From positions 248,001 through 312,000 of the forward strand of contig BSYQ01000015.1 of NCBI GenBank assembly GCA_030272585.1: 64,000 bases of DNA, in the 5' to 3' direction. This document shows positions 1-12,160 of the stretch, piece by piece. Under the pieces are notes generated by a model that worked only from the letters and a program-made list of their open reading frames with translations, was not told the origin of the DNA and ran no database searches. This DNA is from Bryopsis sp. KO-2023. Lineage: Eukaryota > Chlorophyta > Ulvophyceae > Bryopsidales > Bryopsidaceae. The position numbers were made by a program, and so were the translations under genes. The first letter of the stretch is position 1. Each line of letters starts with the position of its first letter.

Positions 1-1384
1 TGCCAAACCGGCGAGGAGCAGTCCCCGATCAACATCGACACTTCAGGTAAGATCGATCATGTGCTGGTGTCTAGCACTTCTGCGCTTCCAATCTCTATGG
101 CAGTGAAGGCGTTGTAACGCGCGTTCCAACCTGTAGATTGAGAGTTGCATTGTATTTATTGTATTTTTGTTGCTCGGAAACAGAGGAGGTGGAGTTGGAC
201 GACCCTGAGTTGAAGGTCATTGTTGAGGATGTTGGAGAGGTCGAGGGAATGAGCATTTTCAGTACTGGTGCCGCTTTGGAGGTGATCTGGGAGGACTTTT
301 CCAGAAAGCCAAACATCACGGTTGCTGCCCAGGGTGAGATTAATCTGTCTCAGTTGCTTCCTGATTTAGAAAGACCGCTGAGGTTGCTAATTTTGCTGGA
401 TGGCTGTTGTTTTCAGATGGAGATATCTACACCATCTTCTCCAAAAATGGAACCAAGGCTTTGGAGGCAGGAGATGTTGAGAGGCTTACTGCTGAGCCCA
501 TCCAGTTCCACTTCCACGCCCCCAGTGAAAATGCTTTTGACGGTGGGTGTCTGCTATCTTTGTTTCACCAGTCCCTTGCCAGCATAAAATGCTCCCAGTG
601 CTGTGGTGCTTACAGTGTGGATTTTCTTTTTTCTGCCCAGGCCGATTGGCTCCTCTGTGCGTGCACATTGTGTGCAAGATCTCTGAGGGACAATCTGATA
701 TCTGCGATGAGGAGACTTGCCTGGTTGTGCTGGGAGTGCACTATGAGTACGATGACCCAGAAGAGGACAACGAGATTCTGGCCCCTCTCTGGGAGGAGCT
801 CCCAAAGGAGGTTGGAAAGGAGGTACGCTTTTCATGGCATGAAGGTTTGAGTATTAATATCTGTTATGTCAGCTTGATTAACCTGTACTTTTTGTTGACA
901 CCAGAATGGCATTGCAATCAACGGAACTCTTGATTTGAACACTCTCCTGCCCAAGAACAGGGAGCACTTCACCTGGAAGGGAAGTTTGACCACTCCTCCT
1001 TGCACTGAAGGAGTCCTCTGGGTGATGTACTCTGAACCTGTCTTCGTGTCAACTGCCCAGGTCAGCTCAGATAACATGGTATTTTTGTTCTTTGATCATT
1101 AAACTTTTCTAGATGTTGACCTAGGGTTCTTTTTCCTGCAGGTGAATGCCCACCAGCAAGCTGCAGCTTTCGCTGTTGGACCTGATTGTGCTAACGTGAC
1201 TGAAGGTGAGATCATTTATCAATAGTTACTGAGGCGCTGTTACCTTGTTCCTCCTCCTCAGCAATATTTAAACAAAAAGCTGTTTTTGTTTTCAGCTGGT
1301 GACTGCGACCCCCCTCGCCAGGCTGGCAACCATCGTCCTATTCAGCCTCACAATGGAAGGGTCATCAGGATGTCGGAGACTTAA
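1..1384 (+). CDS. alpha-carbonic anhydrase, copy 1 (5' end outside window)
   Basis: Exons 1-46, 184-333, 417-542, 641-822, 905-1078, 1142-1205 and 1296-1384 (TAA), all with GT-AG introns and in phase. The product would interconvert CO2 and bicarbonate with a zinc ion. Seen: QSPINI at the first exon, the FHFH pair that supplies two zinc histidines, a third histidine in LCVHIVCK, the SLTTPPC active-site strand, and the C-terminal NHRPIQPHNGR motif. The glutamate that normally sits two residues before the third zinc histidine is a cysteine here. The start, including any signal peptide, lies left of the window. It is a tandem paralogue of the gene at 3360-5183, with identical intron positions and phases. 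Identification is firm; activity is not shown. Confidence 0.9.
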
Positions 1385-2045
1385 GTGACTCTGCCCTGGG
1401 CCTGCACTGTCTGAATCGTACCTTGCAAGATTTGGAATTTCCACCATGCCACCAACCCAAATCTGGGACATTGGTGTTTGGGGGACATACCTGTTTAAAT
1501 CCACATTTTCAGATTTGAGATTCTCTCTGATTTCTTCATTTTTTTTTAATTTGATAGATCGCTGGTATTTAGTTCTGAGTTGATTCATTGTTTTTATAGT
1601 TGGATTTTTTTGGTTTTCCTCATGAGGAGGGAAACAGTGGGTTTTTTTTTATTTCTTTTTATGCATTTGGCTGCTGGTTGCATATCTTGCTTTGGTTTCT
1701 GTGGTAACTGGCACCATGGGAGAACTGTGCAGTAACGCAGATTCCTGGTGGTTATTGTTTGTCACAGTCCAAATCTTGTAAGAGTGATTCTGTTCTATTG
1801 TGCCTGAGTAACTGTCATCCCCCAATTATGATTTTGAGTACATGCTTTGTTGTTTTTAGTAGAGTTTCAACTATATCCATACTTTTTGTTGTTTTTAGTA
1901 GAGTTTCAACTATATCCATACTTTTTGTGGTAAATCAAAAGACATAGGTCCAAGCCAACAAACAGGAAATAATATTCTTACATGTGGCGATTTTGTAATT
2001 ACACATTATAATGTGTTGGAAGAGGGGAAAGGTATCTCCTTCACA
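1385..2045. other. 3' flank of carbonic anhydrase copy 1
   Basis: T-rich 3' untranslated and intergenic sequence. It resembles the flank after copy 2 (5184-5500), so the duplication included the 3' region. A 36-38 bp stretch is directly duplicated at about 1848-1925. No gene seen. Confidence 0.6.
1848..1925. repeat. two-copy direct repeat, about 36 bp
   Basis: The segment containing GTTTTTAGTAGAGTTTCAAC is repeated back to back with no visible mismatch. Simple tandem duplication in intergenic DNA. Confidence 0.8.
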
Positions 2046-2693
2046 TTGCAAAATGTTTGTAAGGCGTTACGAACTTGAAAAGTTGTTTCGCGTTACCCCC
2101 CCCCCCTCCTTTTTCTTGGAATCCGAGGGGGGAATCATGAAATTTTGTAAAATAGGCCGAAGTAAACGATTTTTGAAATTTTGAAAGCGGCCCGAGCCTT
2201 CTTATCCTGTGAGGATGCTAAATAGGCCTTCTTTTCGGCCAATTACCCTCGGGGTGCTTCTGTGGGGGGACCATCCTAAATTTCTGTCAGACCCGCACGC
2301 TTTGATTGACACGGAAAGCCTTACTACGAACGAGTTTCTCCAAAAACGATCATTCCGAACGTACGAGCATTGTACCACAACATTTGTGTGTCAAACCTGC
2401 CCACTTTTTTTTTTAGTTTCTCAGCAAGGTTGTTTAGAAACAGAGATGGACGTCAACGTTGAGATTTTGTTATTTCAGATGGATTGAAGGACTCTCTTGT
2501 TGAAACTTTCGATATGGTGGTCTTTTTGGAAATAGTCAGCAGTTCCTTGGATATTTTGAAGGAAATTGATCCATTTTGACTCATTTTACAAAAACATCCG
2601 TTTTACAACATCCCCCCCCCCCTTCAAAAAAAATAGGATCGTTATGTAACGCGAAACAACTTATCAAATTCGTAAAGCCTAATGTGTTGCAAA
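2046..2693. mobile_element. MITE-like element with inverted ends
   Basis: Arms at about 2046-2096 and 2646-2693 are inverted copies. The inner 31 bases, ending GTTGTTTCGCGTTAC, differ at about four positions; the outer parts differ by small indels. Homopolymer C or G tracts lie just inside both arms. No convincing transposase is present (one 92-residue open frame, no recognised domain). I see no clear target duplication, so the superfamily is unknown. Confidence 0.55.
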
Positions 2694-3285
2694 AATCTAA
2701 AAATCTGGATGGTTCATTGAAGCAACACAATACAGCAGCCGTACTGCCAGACGCCACTTGTGGTGTTTACCAGGCGGCGTTTTTCCGACGAAGCTCTCAC
2801 ACAATGCATCAAGAGAGGGGGGGGGAGACCTTGGGTCGCGACAGGATTCACTTCTGATCTTTGACGCCTCCAAACCAAAGCAATTCTGGATATGTGGCAA
2901 GCGAAGGACATGTCCACTACACTGGATAAGCTTTGTTCCTGCAGCCGGAAGATGTCACGTACAATCAATGTCACTCCCAAGACAACCAAAGGGTTAAGGG
3001 AGAACCCGCCCTGAGTTTTGGCGAACAGCGAGGGTCCACCGAGCTTTGCGTACGCGTTTCCTTGCAGTAAACGTGTGGCAAGTTACACTACTAGATCCAC
3101 CTGGCGTGGATTTGATTTTGACTTGAACAAGAAAGTTGCAATTCGACCTTTCATTGCTTGCCACGCTTTAAGACTATGAGGTGGCCCGTTATCTTTTCAG
3201 ATCTTGTCTTTGCCTGTCTGTAAATTTGCGGAGCTTTCCGATAAAGCGGCGGCCAACTCATGAAGTCACATCCCGCTGCGCGCCC
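2694..3285. other. upstream region of carbonic anhydrase copy 2
   Basis: No gene recognised. It probably holds the promoter of the gene starting at 3360. Confidence 0.4.
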
Positions 3286-3293
3286 CATAAAAG
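3286..3293 (+). promoter_or_regulatory. TATA-like box
   Basis: CATAAAAG lies 67-74 bases before the ATG of the carbonic anhydrase at 3360, a plausible spacing for a core promoter and a short leader. Sequence resemblance only. Confidence 0.35.
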
Positions 3294-3359
3294 AACACAC
3301 CTGCGTCTAGCAAAACGCAAGTGCAGGTTATATCTTCCGGTGCAGAGCAGTTGAGTACA

Positions 3360-5183
3360 ATGGCATCCACCTCTGTCTTCCGTCTCGCTCTCATTGCCAC
3401 CCTCCTCGCTGCTGCGTTCGCAGCCGAGTTCGTTGAGGTGAATTGCGACAAAAATCAGGCAAACCGGGGGCATACTGATTCCGCCTGCTGTGGCGGCGGA
3501 TGTGCTTTCTTTTCGACGCCAACTCAGGACACACTCAAAGATCCACGAAATTGCTTCCGCGTTCCTGTCGGTGGCACAGCATGTGTTCGTTACCGACTTT
3601 TGGCGGCGACGTATTCTTGGTGTACTAAGATTTGGTGGTGCTGTGTACTGTGGGACAGGATGCCTCTGGCTTCAACTACGACAGGAACGGAGACGACTGG
3701 GAAGGTCTCTGCCAAACCGGCGAGGAACAATCTCCAATCAACATCGACACTTCAGGTAAGATCGTGTGCCTCACCGCGAGCGCGGAGGAAGGATCGAGAC
3801 ACAACTCGCTTTTGCTGCTGCTGCTGCTGTTGCTGGTGTTCTTCTTCTATCCCAGCGATTTTGCTAGTTCTCGCTGCGCTCGGGTACAGTTGCTGTATTC
3901 TGAGCCGATTCGTTACTTGGTCGAGGCATGGATTGAGAGTTGCATTGTATTTTTGTTGCTCGGAAACAGAGGAGGTGGAGTTGGACGACCCTGAGTTGAA
4001 GGTTATTGTTGAGGATGTTGGAGAGGTTGAGGGAATGAGCATTTTCAGTACTGGTGCCGCTTTGGAGGTGATCTGGGAGGACTTCTCCAGGAAGCCAAAC
4101 ATCACAGTTGCTGCCCAGGGTGAGGATAATCTGCCCCGGGTGCTCCCCGTTTCAGCGTGAATCTAGAGTTTGCTAATTTTGGCGGATGGCTGTTGTTTTC
4201 AGATGGAGATATCTACACCATCTTCTCCAAAAATGGAACCAAGGCTTTGGAGGCAGGAGATGTTGAGAGGCTTACTGCTGAGCCCATCCAGTTCCACTTC
4301 CACGCCCCCAGTGAAAATGCTTTTGACGGTGGGTGTCTGCTATCTTTGTTTCACCAGTCCCTTGCCAGCATAAAATGCTCCCAGTGCTGTGGTGCTTACA
4401 GTGTGGATTTTCTTTTTTCTGCCCAGGCCGATTGGCTCCTCTGTGCGTGCACATTGTGTGCAAGATCTCTGAGGGACAGTCTGATATCTGCGATGAGGAG
4501 ACTTGCCTGGTTGTGTTGGGAGTCCACTATGAGTATGATGACCCAGAGGAGGACAACGAGATTCTGGCCCCTCTCTGGGAGGAGCTCCCAAAGGAGGTCG
4601 GAAAGGAGGTAGGTTTTTTATGGCATGATGGATTCGGAGCTCTGGTTTGAGTATCACTACCTGTTATGTCAGCCTGACAAACCTGTATTTGTTTTCAATC
4701 CAGAATGGCATTGCAATCAACGGAACTCTTGATTTGAACACTCTCCTGCCCAAGAACAGGGAGCACTTCACCTGGAAGGGAAGTTTGACCACTCCTCCTT
4801 GCACTGAAGGAGTCCTCTGGGTGATGTACTCTGAACCTGTCTTCGTGTCAACTGCCCAGGTCAGCTCAGATAACATGGTATTTTTGTTCTTTGATCATTA
4901 AACTTTTCTAGATGTTGACCTAGGGTTCTTTTTCCTGCAGGTGAATGCCCACCAGCAAGCTGCAGCTTTCGCTGTTGGACCTGATTGTGCTAACGTGACT
5001 GAAGGTGAGATCATTTATCAATTGTTATTGAGGCGCTGTTACCTTGTTCCTCCTCCTGAGCAATATTTAAACACAACGCTGTTTTTGTTTTCAGCTGGTG
5101 ATTGCGACCCCCCTCGCCAGGCTGGCAACCATCGTCCTATTCAGCCTCACAACGGAAGGGTCATCAGGATGTCGGAGACTTAA
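3360..5183 (+). CDS. alpha-carbonic anhydrase, copy 2, secreted
   Basis: Complete eight-exon gene: 3360-3437, 3659-3755, 3970-4119, 4203-4328, 4427-4608, 4704-4877, 4941-5004, 5095-5183. The coding length is 960 bases (319 residues) and every splice phase agrees. The ATG opens a typical signal peptide: residues 1-22, with a hydrophobic core LALIATLLAAAFA and an Ala-rich cleavage site. The mature part has QSPINI (50-55), zinc histidines H141 and H143 in QFHFH and H159 in CVHIVC, TTPPC, and NHRPIQPHNGR near the end. Cysteine replaces the usual Glu before H159. The signal peptide suggests action outside the plasma membrane or in a secretory or plastid compartment, for example in carbon acquisition (inference). 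The first intron carries a CTG-type microsatellite (about 3814-3836). This is the best-preserved host gene in the window. Confidence 0.93.
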
Positions 5184-5994
5184 GTGACACTGCCCTGAGC
5201 TGAGCCTGCACTGTCCGGATCGTACCTTGCAAGATTTGGAATTTCCACTATGTCACCAACCCAAATCTGGGATATTGGCATGGGGAAACATATATCTACA
5301 TTTTCAGAATTTGAGATGCATTCTATCTGATTTTTTTTCATTGATACATTGCTGTTATTTATTTCTGAGTTGATATCTTTTTTTTTTAGGAGTTATATCA
5401 CTGGTTGTTATTCTGAGTTGAATTATTGTTTTTTGGTTGGATTCTTTTGGTTTTCCTCATGAGGAGGAAAAGCAGTGGGTTTTTTTATTGCACATCTTGC
5501 TTGGGTGTCTGGGGGGGGGGGTTGACATATCAAGGGGAGAATCATGCAGTGTGCGGATTCATGATTGTCAATGTTCCTCCACAGTTCAAATCTTGTAAGA
5601 ACGATTCTTTTTCTTTCTTTTTGCTGAAGTATTTATTCTCAGTACAAATTTCAATATTCACAATATCACATGTACTAAACATTTTGTAGAACTTTTCAGA
5701 GATTGTAGTAGAGATTGTTGAAGTGTTTTCAGAGATTGTAGTAGGTATTGTTGAAGTGTTTTCAGATATCGTAGTAGAGATTGTTGAAGTGAACATGCAG
5801 CACCACATCTTTCTTTGAAGAAAAAGTTCAATATTGGGAGAACACACAAAGTTTGCTTAATTCAGTTTTAGTTTTGCATATTTTTACTGTATATTTTTAT
5901 GTTGAATTCAGATTGGAGTAGATGTTTATACATATAGTTAGTGGAAGGTGCTAACACTTTCACAAGGGGTTTTTTATGTGGAGAGTTTTTTAAC
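5184..5994. other. 3' flank, no gene
   Basis: AT-rich 3' flank with a G homopolymer near 5512-5521 and the three-copy repeat listed separately. No gene seen. Confidence 0.5.
5697..5796. repeat. three-copy tandem repeat, 36-bp unit
   Basis: Three near-identical units containing GAGATTGTAGTAGAGATTG and TTGAAGTGTTTTCAG. Minisatellite in intergenic DNA. Confidence 0.8.
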
Positions 5995-5996
5995 TA

Positions 5997-6226
5997 GGGA
6001 TGTTGCGCAAAACTACGTAGCTCCCAATTTACGCAGCCACGTCACGTACGACAGCGCAATTTCGTTGAAATACAGGTTTTCTACGTACGTATTTTGACTC
6101 TTTTCAAACAGGACTCCGTTTAACAACGGATCCTTGTCAGCATCCGTGAAAATTTCCGCGAAACTACGCTGTCGTACGTGACGTGGCTGCGTAAATTGGG
6201 AGCTACGTAGTTTTGCGCAACATCCC
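5997..6226. mobile_element. Tc1/mariner-type MITE, 230 bp, perfect 60-bp inverted ends
   Basis: The 60 bases at 5997-6056 (beginning GGGATGTTGCGCAAAACTAC) are the exact reverse complement of 6167-6226. Both outer sides are flanked by TA (5995-5996 and 6227-6228), the target duplication typical of the Tc1/mariner superfamily. No coding capacity. Identical arms imply a recent insertion or strong constraint on the ends. Confidence 0.85.
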
Positions 6227-6228
6227 TA

Positions 6229-8407
6229 CTGACCGTATTGAGATGAAGATGGATTTTTACCGAAGGCAGGGCCAAAATCACCTCGTTGTGAACGCCTTTC
6301 GTTAGCCTGCACACACTCGAAACACGCACGCATTCGAACCAAAAGTGCATGTTGGAGAATCGTGATTGGAGATTATGGCGCATTCAGTCTCGTCCCAGTC
6401 CCGACCAAAGCGCGAAAACGCGTACGACGCGATCGATCCCCCGTCCGACATGAGGCGACCCGAGACCAAAATGCGCTGGAGGGCGAGTTTAGAGAAGACG
6501 GCTTTTTCACCCGTGCTTGCCGCGTCCCGCGCACCGCCCTATGCGCGCCCGGAACTGCGGGCGCGGCGCCCCGGACGTCTGGGCGTGTGGCGACGGGAGA
6601 TCCCCGGCCGCGCCGAAGCCCCTGCGAGCGAGCGAGAACGAGAAGGAGGAGGAGGAGGAGGAGGAGGAGGAGGAGGGAGGGGGGGGCTTGCTTCGGCAAC
6701 TCACCGCGGGCGCCGGCTGTCGTCCTCCATCTGGACAGGGGAGTGGGATCCGAAGCAGGTGGCGAGGGGTCCACGAATGGCTGTCGACCACTGTTTGGCG
6801 AGCGATAAGTACCGTCGAAACGCCCGTGACGCAACCGCGAGGGAACGTCGGAGAAGACGTTTTCGCTGGAGGTTTTTTTTTAAGTTTCTTTTCTAAACAG
6901 TGAGCTTCATTATTCCAATCGGTCACAGTAGGTTGGAACAGGATCTTGCGTGTTGCTGAACTGTTGTGTGAAGATTTGTGGTTTCGCCTGGCAGGTGATT
7001 CAGCGAGACAAAAGCCGGGGGCCACAACGTTGGGGAGGGGGGAGGGGGCATGGGGCCGGGGCTGTGGGAATCATGCGACCGCCTTGCATTGGAGGGCATG
7101 GCAGGCGAGAGCCACTGGGTGGCAGACGGACACTTGTTGGGCTTTTTCTGGCCAGGTGGCCTGGAGAAATTGGAATGAGGAAAGAAACAAATGAAACCAA
7201 CAAGTCGCCGACCACAAGATGTGGGTGGTTCTGGGAAATTCATTTGGGCGAATAACTGGGCCAGATGGGTGGGTGTGAGTCTCAGGATCTCGCTTCCTTC
7301 ATCATCGCACTCCCGGAGCAACATCATCATGACAGCCCCAGAGTGCAGGAAGTTGATGGAGGCCGTCTGGCGCTCGGCGTTTCTGTGGGCTGTGCCAGTG
7401 TATCCCAAAACGCACCGAAAATCATTGGGTCGAGTGTCGCAGGGGTGGCCATGTACACAGCAGTTATAAGAACGGCACTTCTCAATGGTCAGGCAATGGA
7501 GATCGTTTGCAACACCTGGCCATAAAAGATGAGTTGTTTTCAATGAACACATGGAGTCCTGGAGAAAACGAACATCAGCACAAAATGAGAGTAATTCACG
7601 GGAACGCCTGCGATTGAAATGATTGGCAACGGTTGGAAGTGTTCCAGGGAACTCAGTTTCCTGTGCTTGGAGAGCAATAGTTACTGTTGAGTGATTCTAA
7701 CACGCCTCAGGCTGTTGGCTTCAACCATGAGTGGCGGTATTTGTCGTGAGGCCAGGTTTCCCGTGAATGAAGCGCATTTCGTGGAAAACCTTGGAACAGA
7801 TGGAGGTGGATCCATCAATCCGAAACGGGCAATGCGGCTATTGTTTTTTTTCCAGCATTGTTGTGGATGATAGGGATCAATGAGGTTGCAACAAGAGTCC
7901 AACCATCTTCCCACATGGACCTCATGGATTTCATCGTCACTGGGTGCACAGCAACACAATCACGGGGAGCGAGGACTCGACATTTGCAAAAGCTACGTTC
8001 TGTGCTTGGTGCTTTCTGGAGTGGTGATCGGAGGGGCCATGCTTTAGCATTCGTTGTCCCTGAGTTAGGTCAGAAGTGCTGCCAATTTTCGACAAGCGAT
8101 GGCCACCAAACTGCCAGCAGCCCTTTCCCTTCCTCACCAAGAGCGTGTTGTGTCCGGTGAGGAATTGATTTAGGCACGGCCCGATTTGAATGATTTCAGA
8201 CCGATTCAGACCAGCCTAATCCCAGCTTGGTGTTCCAGAATGACGTGGGAGCTCTGCACGCTGGATCGATGTCCATTTCATCAGCTGAGTTTGTGGCACA
8301 TGCTGAACTTGGCACTACCTACGTGGTTGTGGACCCAGATTCCTATTCAATCACACGGTACAGGATGGAGTGGAATGTATGTGTCTTATGGGGATGAATG
8401 ACAGAGC
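6229..8407. other. GC-rich stretch with no recognised gene
   Basis: 6360-6850 is GC- and CpG-rich, with open frames on both strands and a GGA microsatellite at about 6645-6675. It may be a promoter or 5' exon (the ATG at 6366 opens 176 codons), but no domain is recognisable. 6900-8400 holds only open frames without homology that I can recognise. Confidence 0.35.
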
Positions 8408-8468
8408 GGTGATGGCCGATGTGGTCTGAGACGCTGGATTCAACCTTGGGTTCGAATCCCACTCACCA
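8408..8468 (+). repeat. tRNA-Leu-like sequence, probable SINE head
   Basis: A box-A-like TGGCCGATGTGG is followed by a perfect box B GGTTCGAATCC. The outer bases GGTGA and TCACC can pair as an acceptor stem, and the T-arm pairs well. The anticodon stem and the long variable arm of tRNA-Leu are collapsed, so it is not a working tRNA. It resembles the head of a tRNA-derived SINE. Weaker relatives with a box-B-like core are seen near 26403-26440 and 25545-25580. Confidence 0.5.
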
Positions 8469-8785
8469 TAATGTGCCTTCCCTGTTGTTGTCTACAGCTG
8501 TTGTTAGAGGATGGCCCCACATCATTCATTTGAACAGTGATGACATTGGGCTTTCAACCTCACTGTCGATAAAATCGATAGCGAAAAGTAGGTTTGCGCT
8601 GGTGTGTTGTGTGGAAATAAACGTATTTATATTTCTCTCCGTTCGTGGGTTTTACTTTTTAAGTCCTCTGAGCAAGGATGGGTGGTATTCAGAACAATGC
8701 TTTTGCTTTTGTTTGAAAACTCAACCTCCTGTTCTTGTGTGGAGGTTTTTAACGAATAATCGTTGCTCGCTTTTCCAGGGTCGAA

Positions 8786-9830
8786 ATGGAGACCATAGTG
8801 TCGAATGTGCTTTGCGAAAAGCTGTTCTCTATCAATGGGTGCCCTCACGATGGCCCTGAAAACCCACCTCAAGCAGGTGGACGAAAGAATCGCTGCTGTG
8901 GATGATAAATGCGAACACCTCAAACAAAGCATGGAAGAGCTCTCCCAACGACACGGGGAGTCCAGCAACGAAATCAGAAAAACGCTGGACTCGGTGACAG
9001 GATCTTTGAGGGACACAGGCATGGGGCTGCAGAGGGTGTTGGACAAGCAAGAGCTCGTGGATGCACACGTCTTGCTGTCCAAGCTGGGAAAGGAGGCGTC
9101 TGATGTGCACTCACCCCCTCCTGCACCCCCTCCTGCAGCGCCTCTTGCTGCACCTCCTGCTGCACCTCCTGTCCCCACTCCACCCCCTGCAACTGGACCT
9201 CCCGCTCCTGTCCCTCCACCGGTGACCCCACCCGCCCAACCCCACACCCCTCAAGTTGCATACAGACTACCCCTCGCCTACCTACGGGGTGAGTTAATAT
9301 CAATTGGGCACCTGTTTCATCTATTGAGAAAGCGACTGTTGTCTTTTTTACCACCAACAGTTATAATCCAGGCCAGTCATAATTCTTAGGCCAACAAAAA
9401 CAAATTAAAAAAAAAACACATCTGGTAATTTTAGCCGGGCTGCTGAATTATTCTGGACTCGTTCACAGGTCCTACCACCTCAACCCCCTCCAGCTCTGGC
9501 TGTTGCTCCTGCTATGCCCCAGTACCAGCAACCACCTCCGCAACCTCAGCCCCAACAGCCCCCGCCTGGCCCTCGGCCCCAGCAACAAGGATACGGGCAG
9601 CAAATGCCTCCGCTTCCTCCTCCAACTCCGCAAATGGGCATGGCACCACCAGCCCCAGCCCCTCAGATGCCTCCACCTCCACACATGGGCTTGTCTGCTG
9701 CCCCCACAACCGCCGCCCCCTGTCCCCCCTCAGGCACCTCCATATGCTCCACAGAGAAGCCAATTTGTTGGCAATCAGATGCCTATGACTTCCCAGCAAA
9801 TGCAGTTCCCTCCTTCAAAACGCAGTGCGT
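8786..9830 (+). pseudogene. coiled-coil / proline-rich protein, frame disturbed
   Basis: Exon 1 (to 9288) encodes a hydrophilic heptad-like segment (about residues 10-90, with QVDERIAAVDDKCEHLKQ and similar) followed by Pro/Ala-rich sequence. After a GT-AG intron (9289-9468) exon 2 is Pro/Gln-rich (YQQPPPQPQPQQPPPG). The best-looking reading changes frame three times: near the ATG at 8786 versus the in-frame coiled coil starting about 8835, at the exon 1/exon 2 junction, and within exon 2 near 9700, where a different frame continues as PPQAPPYAPQ. It is either a decayed gene or one whose structure I have not resolved. No catalytic domain recognised. Confidence 0.45.
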
Positions 9831-12160
9831 CTCTTTTCTCCCAGAAATGTTGCACACCATCAACCGAAGTTTGTCAACAATCTTCTTCCCCGTGCCACTG
9901 AAAGGCCAACACGGTTTCATTCATTCCACTGCCAATTCTGCTTTTTCTTCCTTCGCTGGGATCCTCCCGCCACGGCCTTCCCTCCACCAAGTCAGCGATA
10001 AAAGGGAAACAGCACAAAGCCAAAGGGATGAGGGGTTCAGCAAAACATTGAAAATAGACTGAACACTATGACACCCTCGTTTACCATTCCGTTCAAAAAA
10101 AATGGACCTCTAATTTGTCAGCTTTAAGGCCAACACTGGATATTCTGCAAAGAGTCGGGAAAAGATGCTGCCTGCAGAGATCCCTTCCTTTTCTCCTTTT
10201 GCAAGTATGATGGTCATCGATTTTTATCCAAACGAAATCATCTGACTGCAAGACGCTACGTTCATCTGCGATAATGCTTTCACCGAAGAAGAGAAAACAG
10301 CAGGAAGGCATCCCAGAGTAGATAACAAAGCACAAACGAATACAATTCCCCCATAAGTTGAAAGCAACGAATAACCTACCTGACAGCGATGGTGTCTGGT
10401 CCGTAACTCTTTCCCTCCTTGTGAATCTGGGGTTCTATGTGGAAAATTCAAAATCAACGACTCCTGAACCTTCATCTCTCGATCCCCTTCCCCCCTTCCT
10501 ACTCCGATTGAAAACAAACCTTTGGTAGTGAAATGAAGACTCCTTGTTTCTGTTGTGTCTTGTTTCTTTTGTCTTCCGCCCTCTCTCTTTCTGCCTTTTC
10601 TGCCTTTTCTGCCTTTTCTTTCCTCCTTTGGAAATCGTTGTTTGCTGGTGTTGGCTTTTCCATAAAACACACAAGTTCGTTCAAGAAGAGATTGCCGTGC
10701 GCCGTTTAACTGGAACATCACAGAGGAGATAGAGACGAAGTATCGAAGTATTCAAACAAGCAAACATCAAATTACCATGATTTCACTGTGGGGAAACGTG
10801 GACGCAGAATGCTGAGTCAGAAAGATGGGGAGTTGAGGGACGGGAACTGGCTCTGTAAGTCAGGGACGGGAACTGGCTAAGTGCCATGTGAGATCCCCTG
10901 GGATCTAGGAGTTAGGTCAATGGGGGCATGCTTTTCGGACGGTGAAGGCAGTGATCAAGTTCTGGCAGGTGGTCGAGGTATTTATGGTGCATTCACATCC
11001 GGGCGTTCCTTTCTGAGGTTCTCCCAGTCCCACCTACCACTGATTTAAAGGACTTTTGTCTAACTTCTGTTGTGAGGTTTGGAAGATGGCCCTTCTGCTG
11101 TTAGAAAATTTTGAACCACGTTTGCGGCTCCCCAGTCAGCCGCACCCAAGTTCGCTCGGATGTCTGACGAGTCAGACATGGCCGATGCCCCAATTTTGGT
11201 TTATCGAAACGGTGGTGCCTCATTCTGAGTTTCGCAGCGTCGGTTGCGTCCGTGGCACGATATCATTCGCCGGGTGGGACACCCAGCGTTCGGGACGATT
11301 GGTTTTCACACGAAAAGGACGACGTTCGCTGTGCCGTTTTTTTTTCCCTTTCCAGGGTGCATCGCTGGCGTAGGAGGTACATCGCTCACCAGAGCTCCTC
11401 GAAGAAAGCACATCGGTCCTGTGAGTTTTTTTCTTTTAATATCTCGTCTTGTTGCTGTGTCCAACGTTTCAAGCTTTTATTGAGATCAAAATCTCAAAAA
11501 ATCTTTGATATTGATTTTTTAGATTTTTCAGCTCTCTTCTATCTTTTCATCTTTTTCCTTGATTGATTCCTGGGCATCAAAGTTAAAATTTGCTGACACA
11601 TATTTTTGTGAATTACTTGGAAGTCTTGAATATATATTTTTTTACTCTCTCAATTCTCATAGGTTGAGACATTGTTCAGCGTCCCATAAAAAAAACATAT
11701 CAAACCTTCAGAAATGAACTTTTTTGAGTCCTGGAAAAAATTCCTGACCAGAAAGACTGCCCTTGAAAAAAAAAAATACCCCAATGAAAACCCCAGAAAA
11801 ACCCTTCTGAATCCCGAATAAACCCCAGAAAGTAAAGGTCACAACTGTCCCAAATCCCGAAAAATAAAAATTCCCAGCCTATCATTGTCCCGAGCAGTCT
11901 TGATCCCCCAATTGTCCTGTTCCAAACCAATTTGTTCTTCTTTCAGGCTTCCTCATCAGCCCGACGTTATAATCGCCATGATCTGCCCGCTTGAATCCAG
12001 TGAGACCAAATGGCGAATACGAATTGGCCAATACGAATTCATTCAGTATTCATTGTTGTTCTGTCAGTCATGGTGCACGATGCATGTGCATTCTATGGGA
12101 GGCAAAACGTGATGGTGTGGGGTTTGATGGGAGGGATGTCTGTGAATGTTGCGTGTCAAG
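9831..12160. other. no recognised gene
   Basis: Contains pyrimidine-rich short repeats (TGCCTTTTC units, about 10588-10618), A/T tracts and open frames without recognisable domains. I see nothing supportable as a gene. Confidence 0.4.

Noticed and set aside
6366-7025. Long overlapping open frames on both strands
   Set aside because: High GC lowers stop frequency; proteins are Arg/Gly/Ser runs without recognisable domains.
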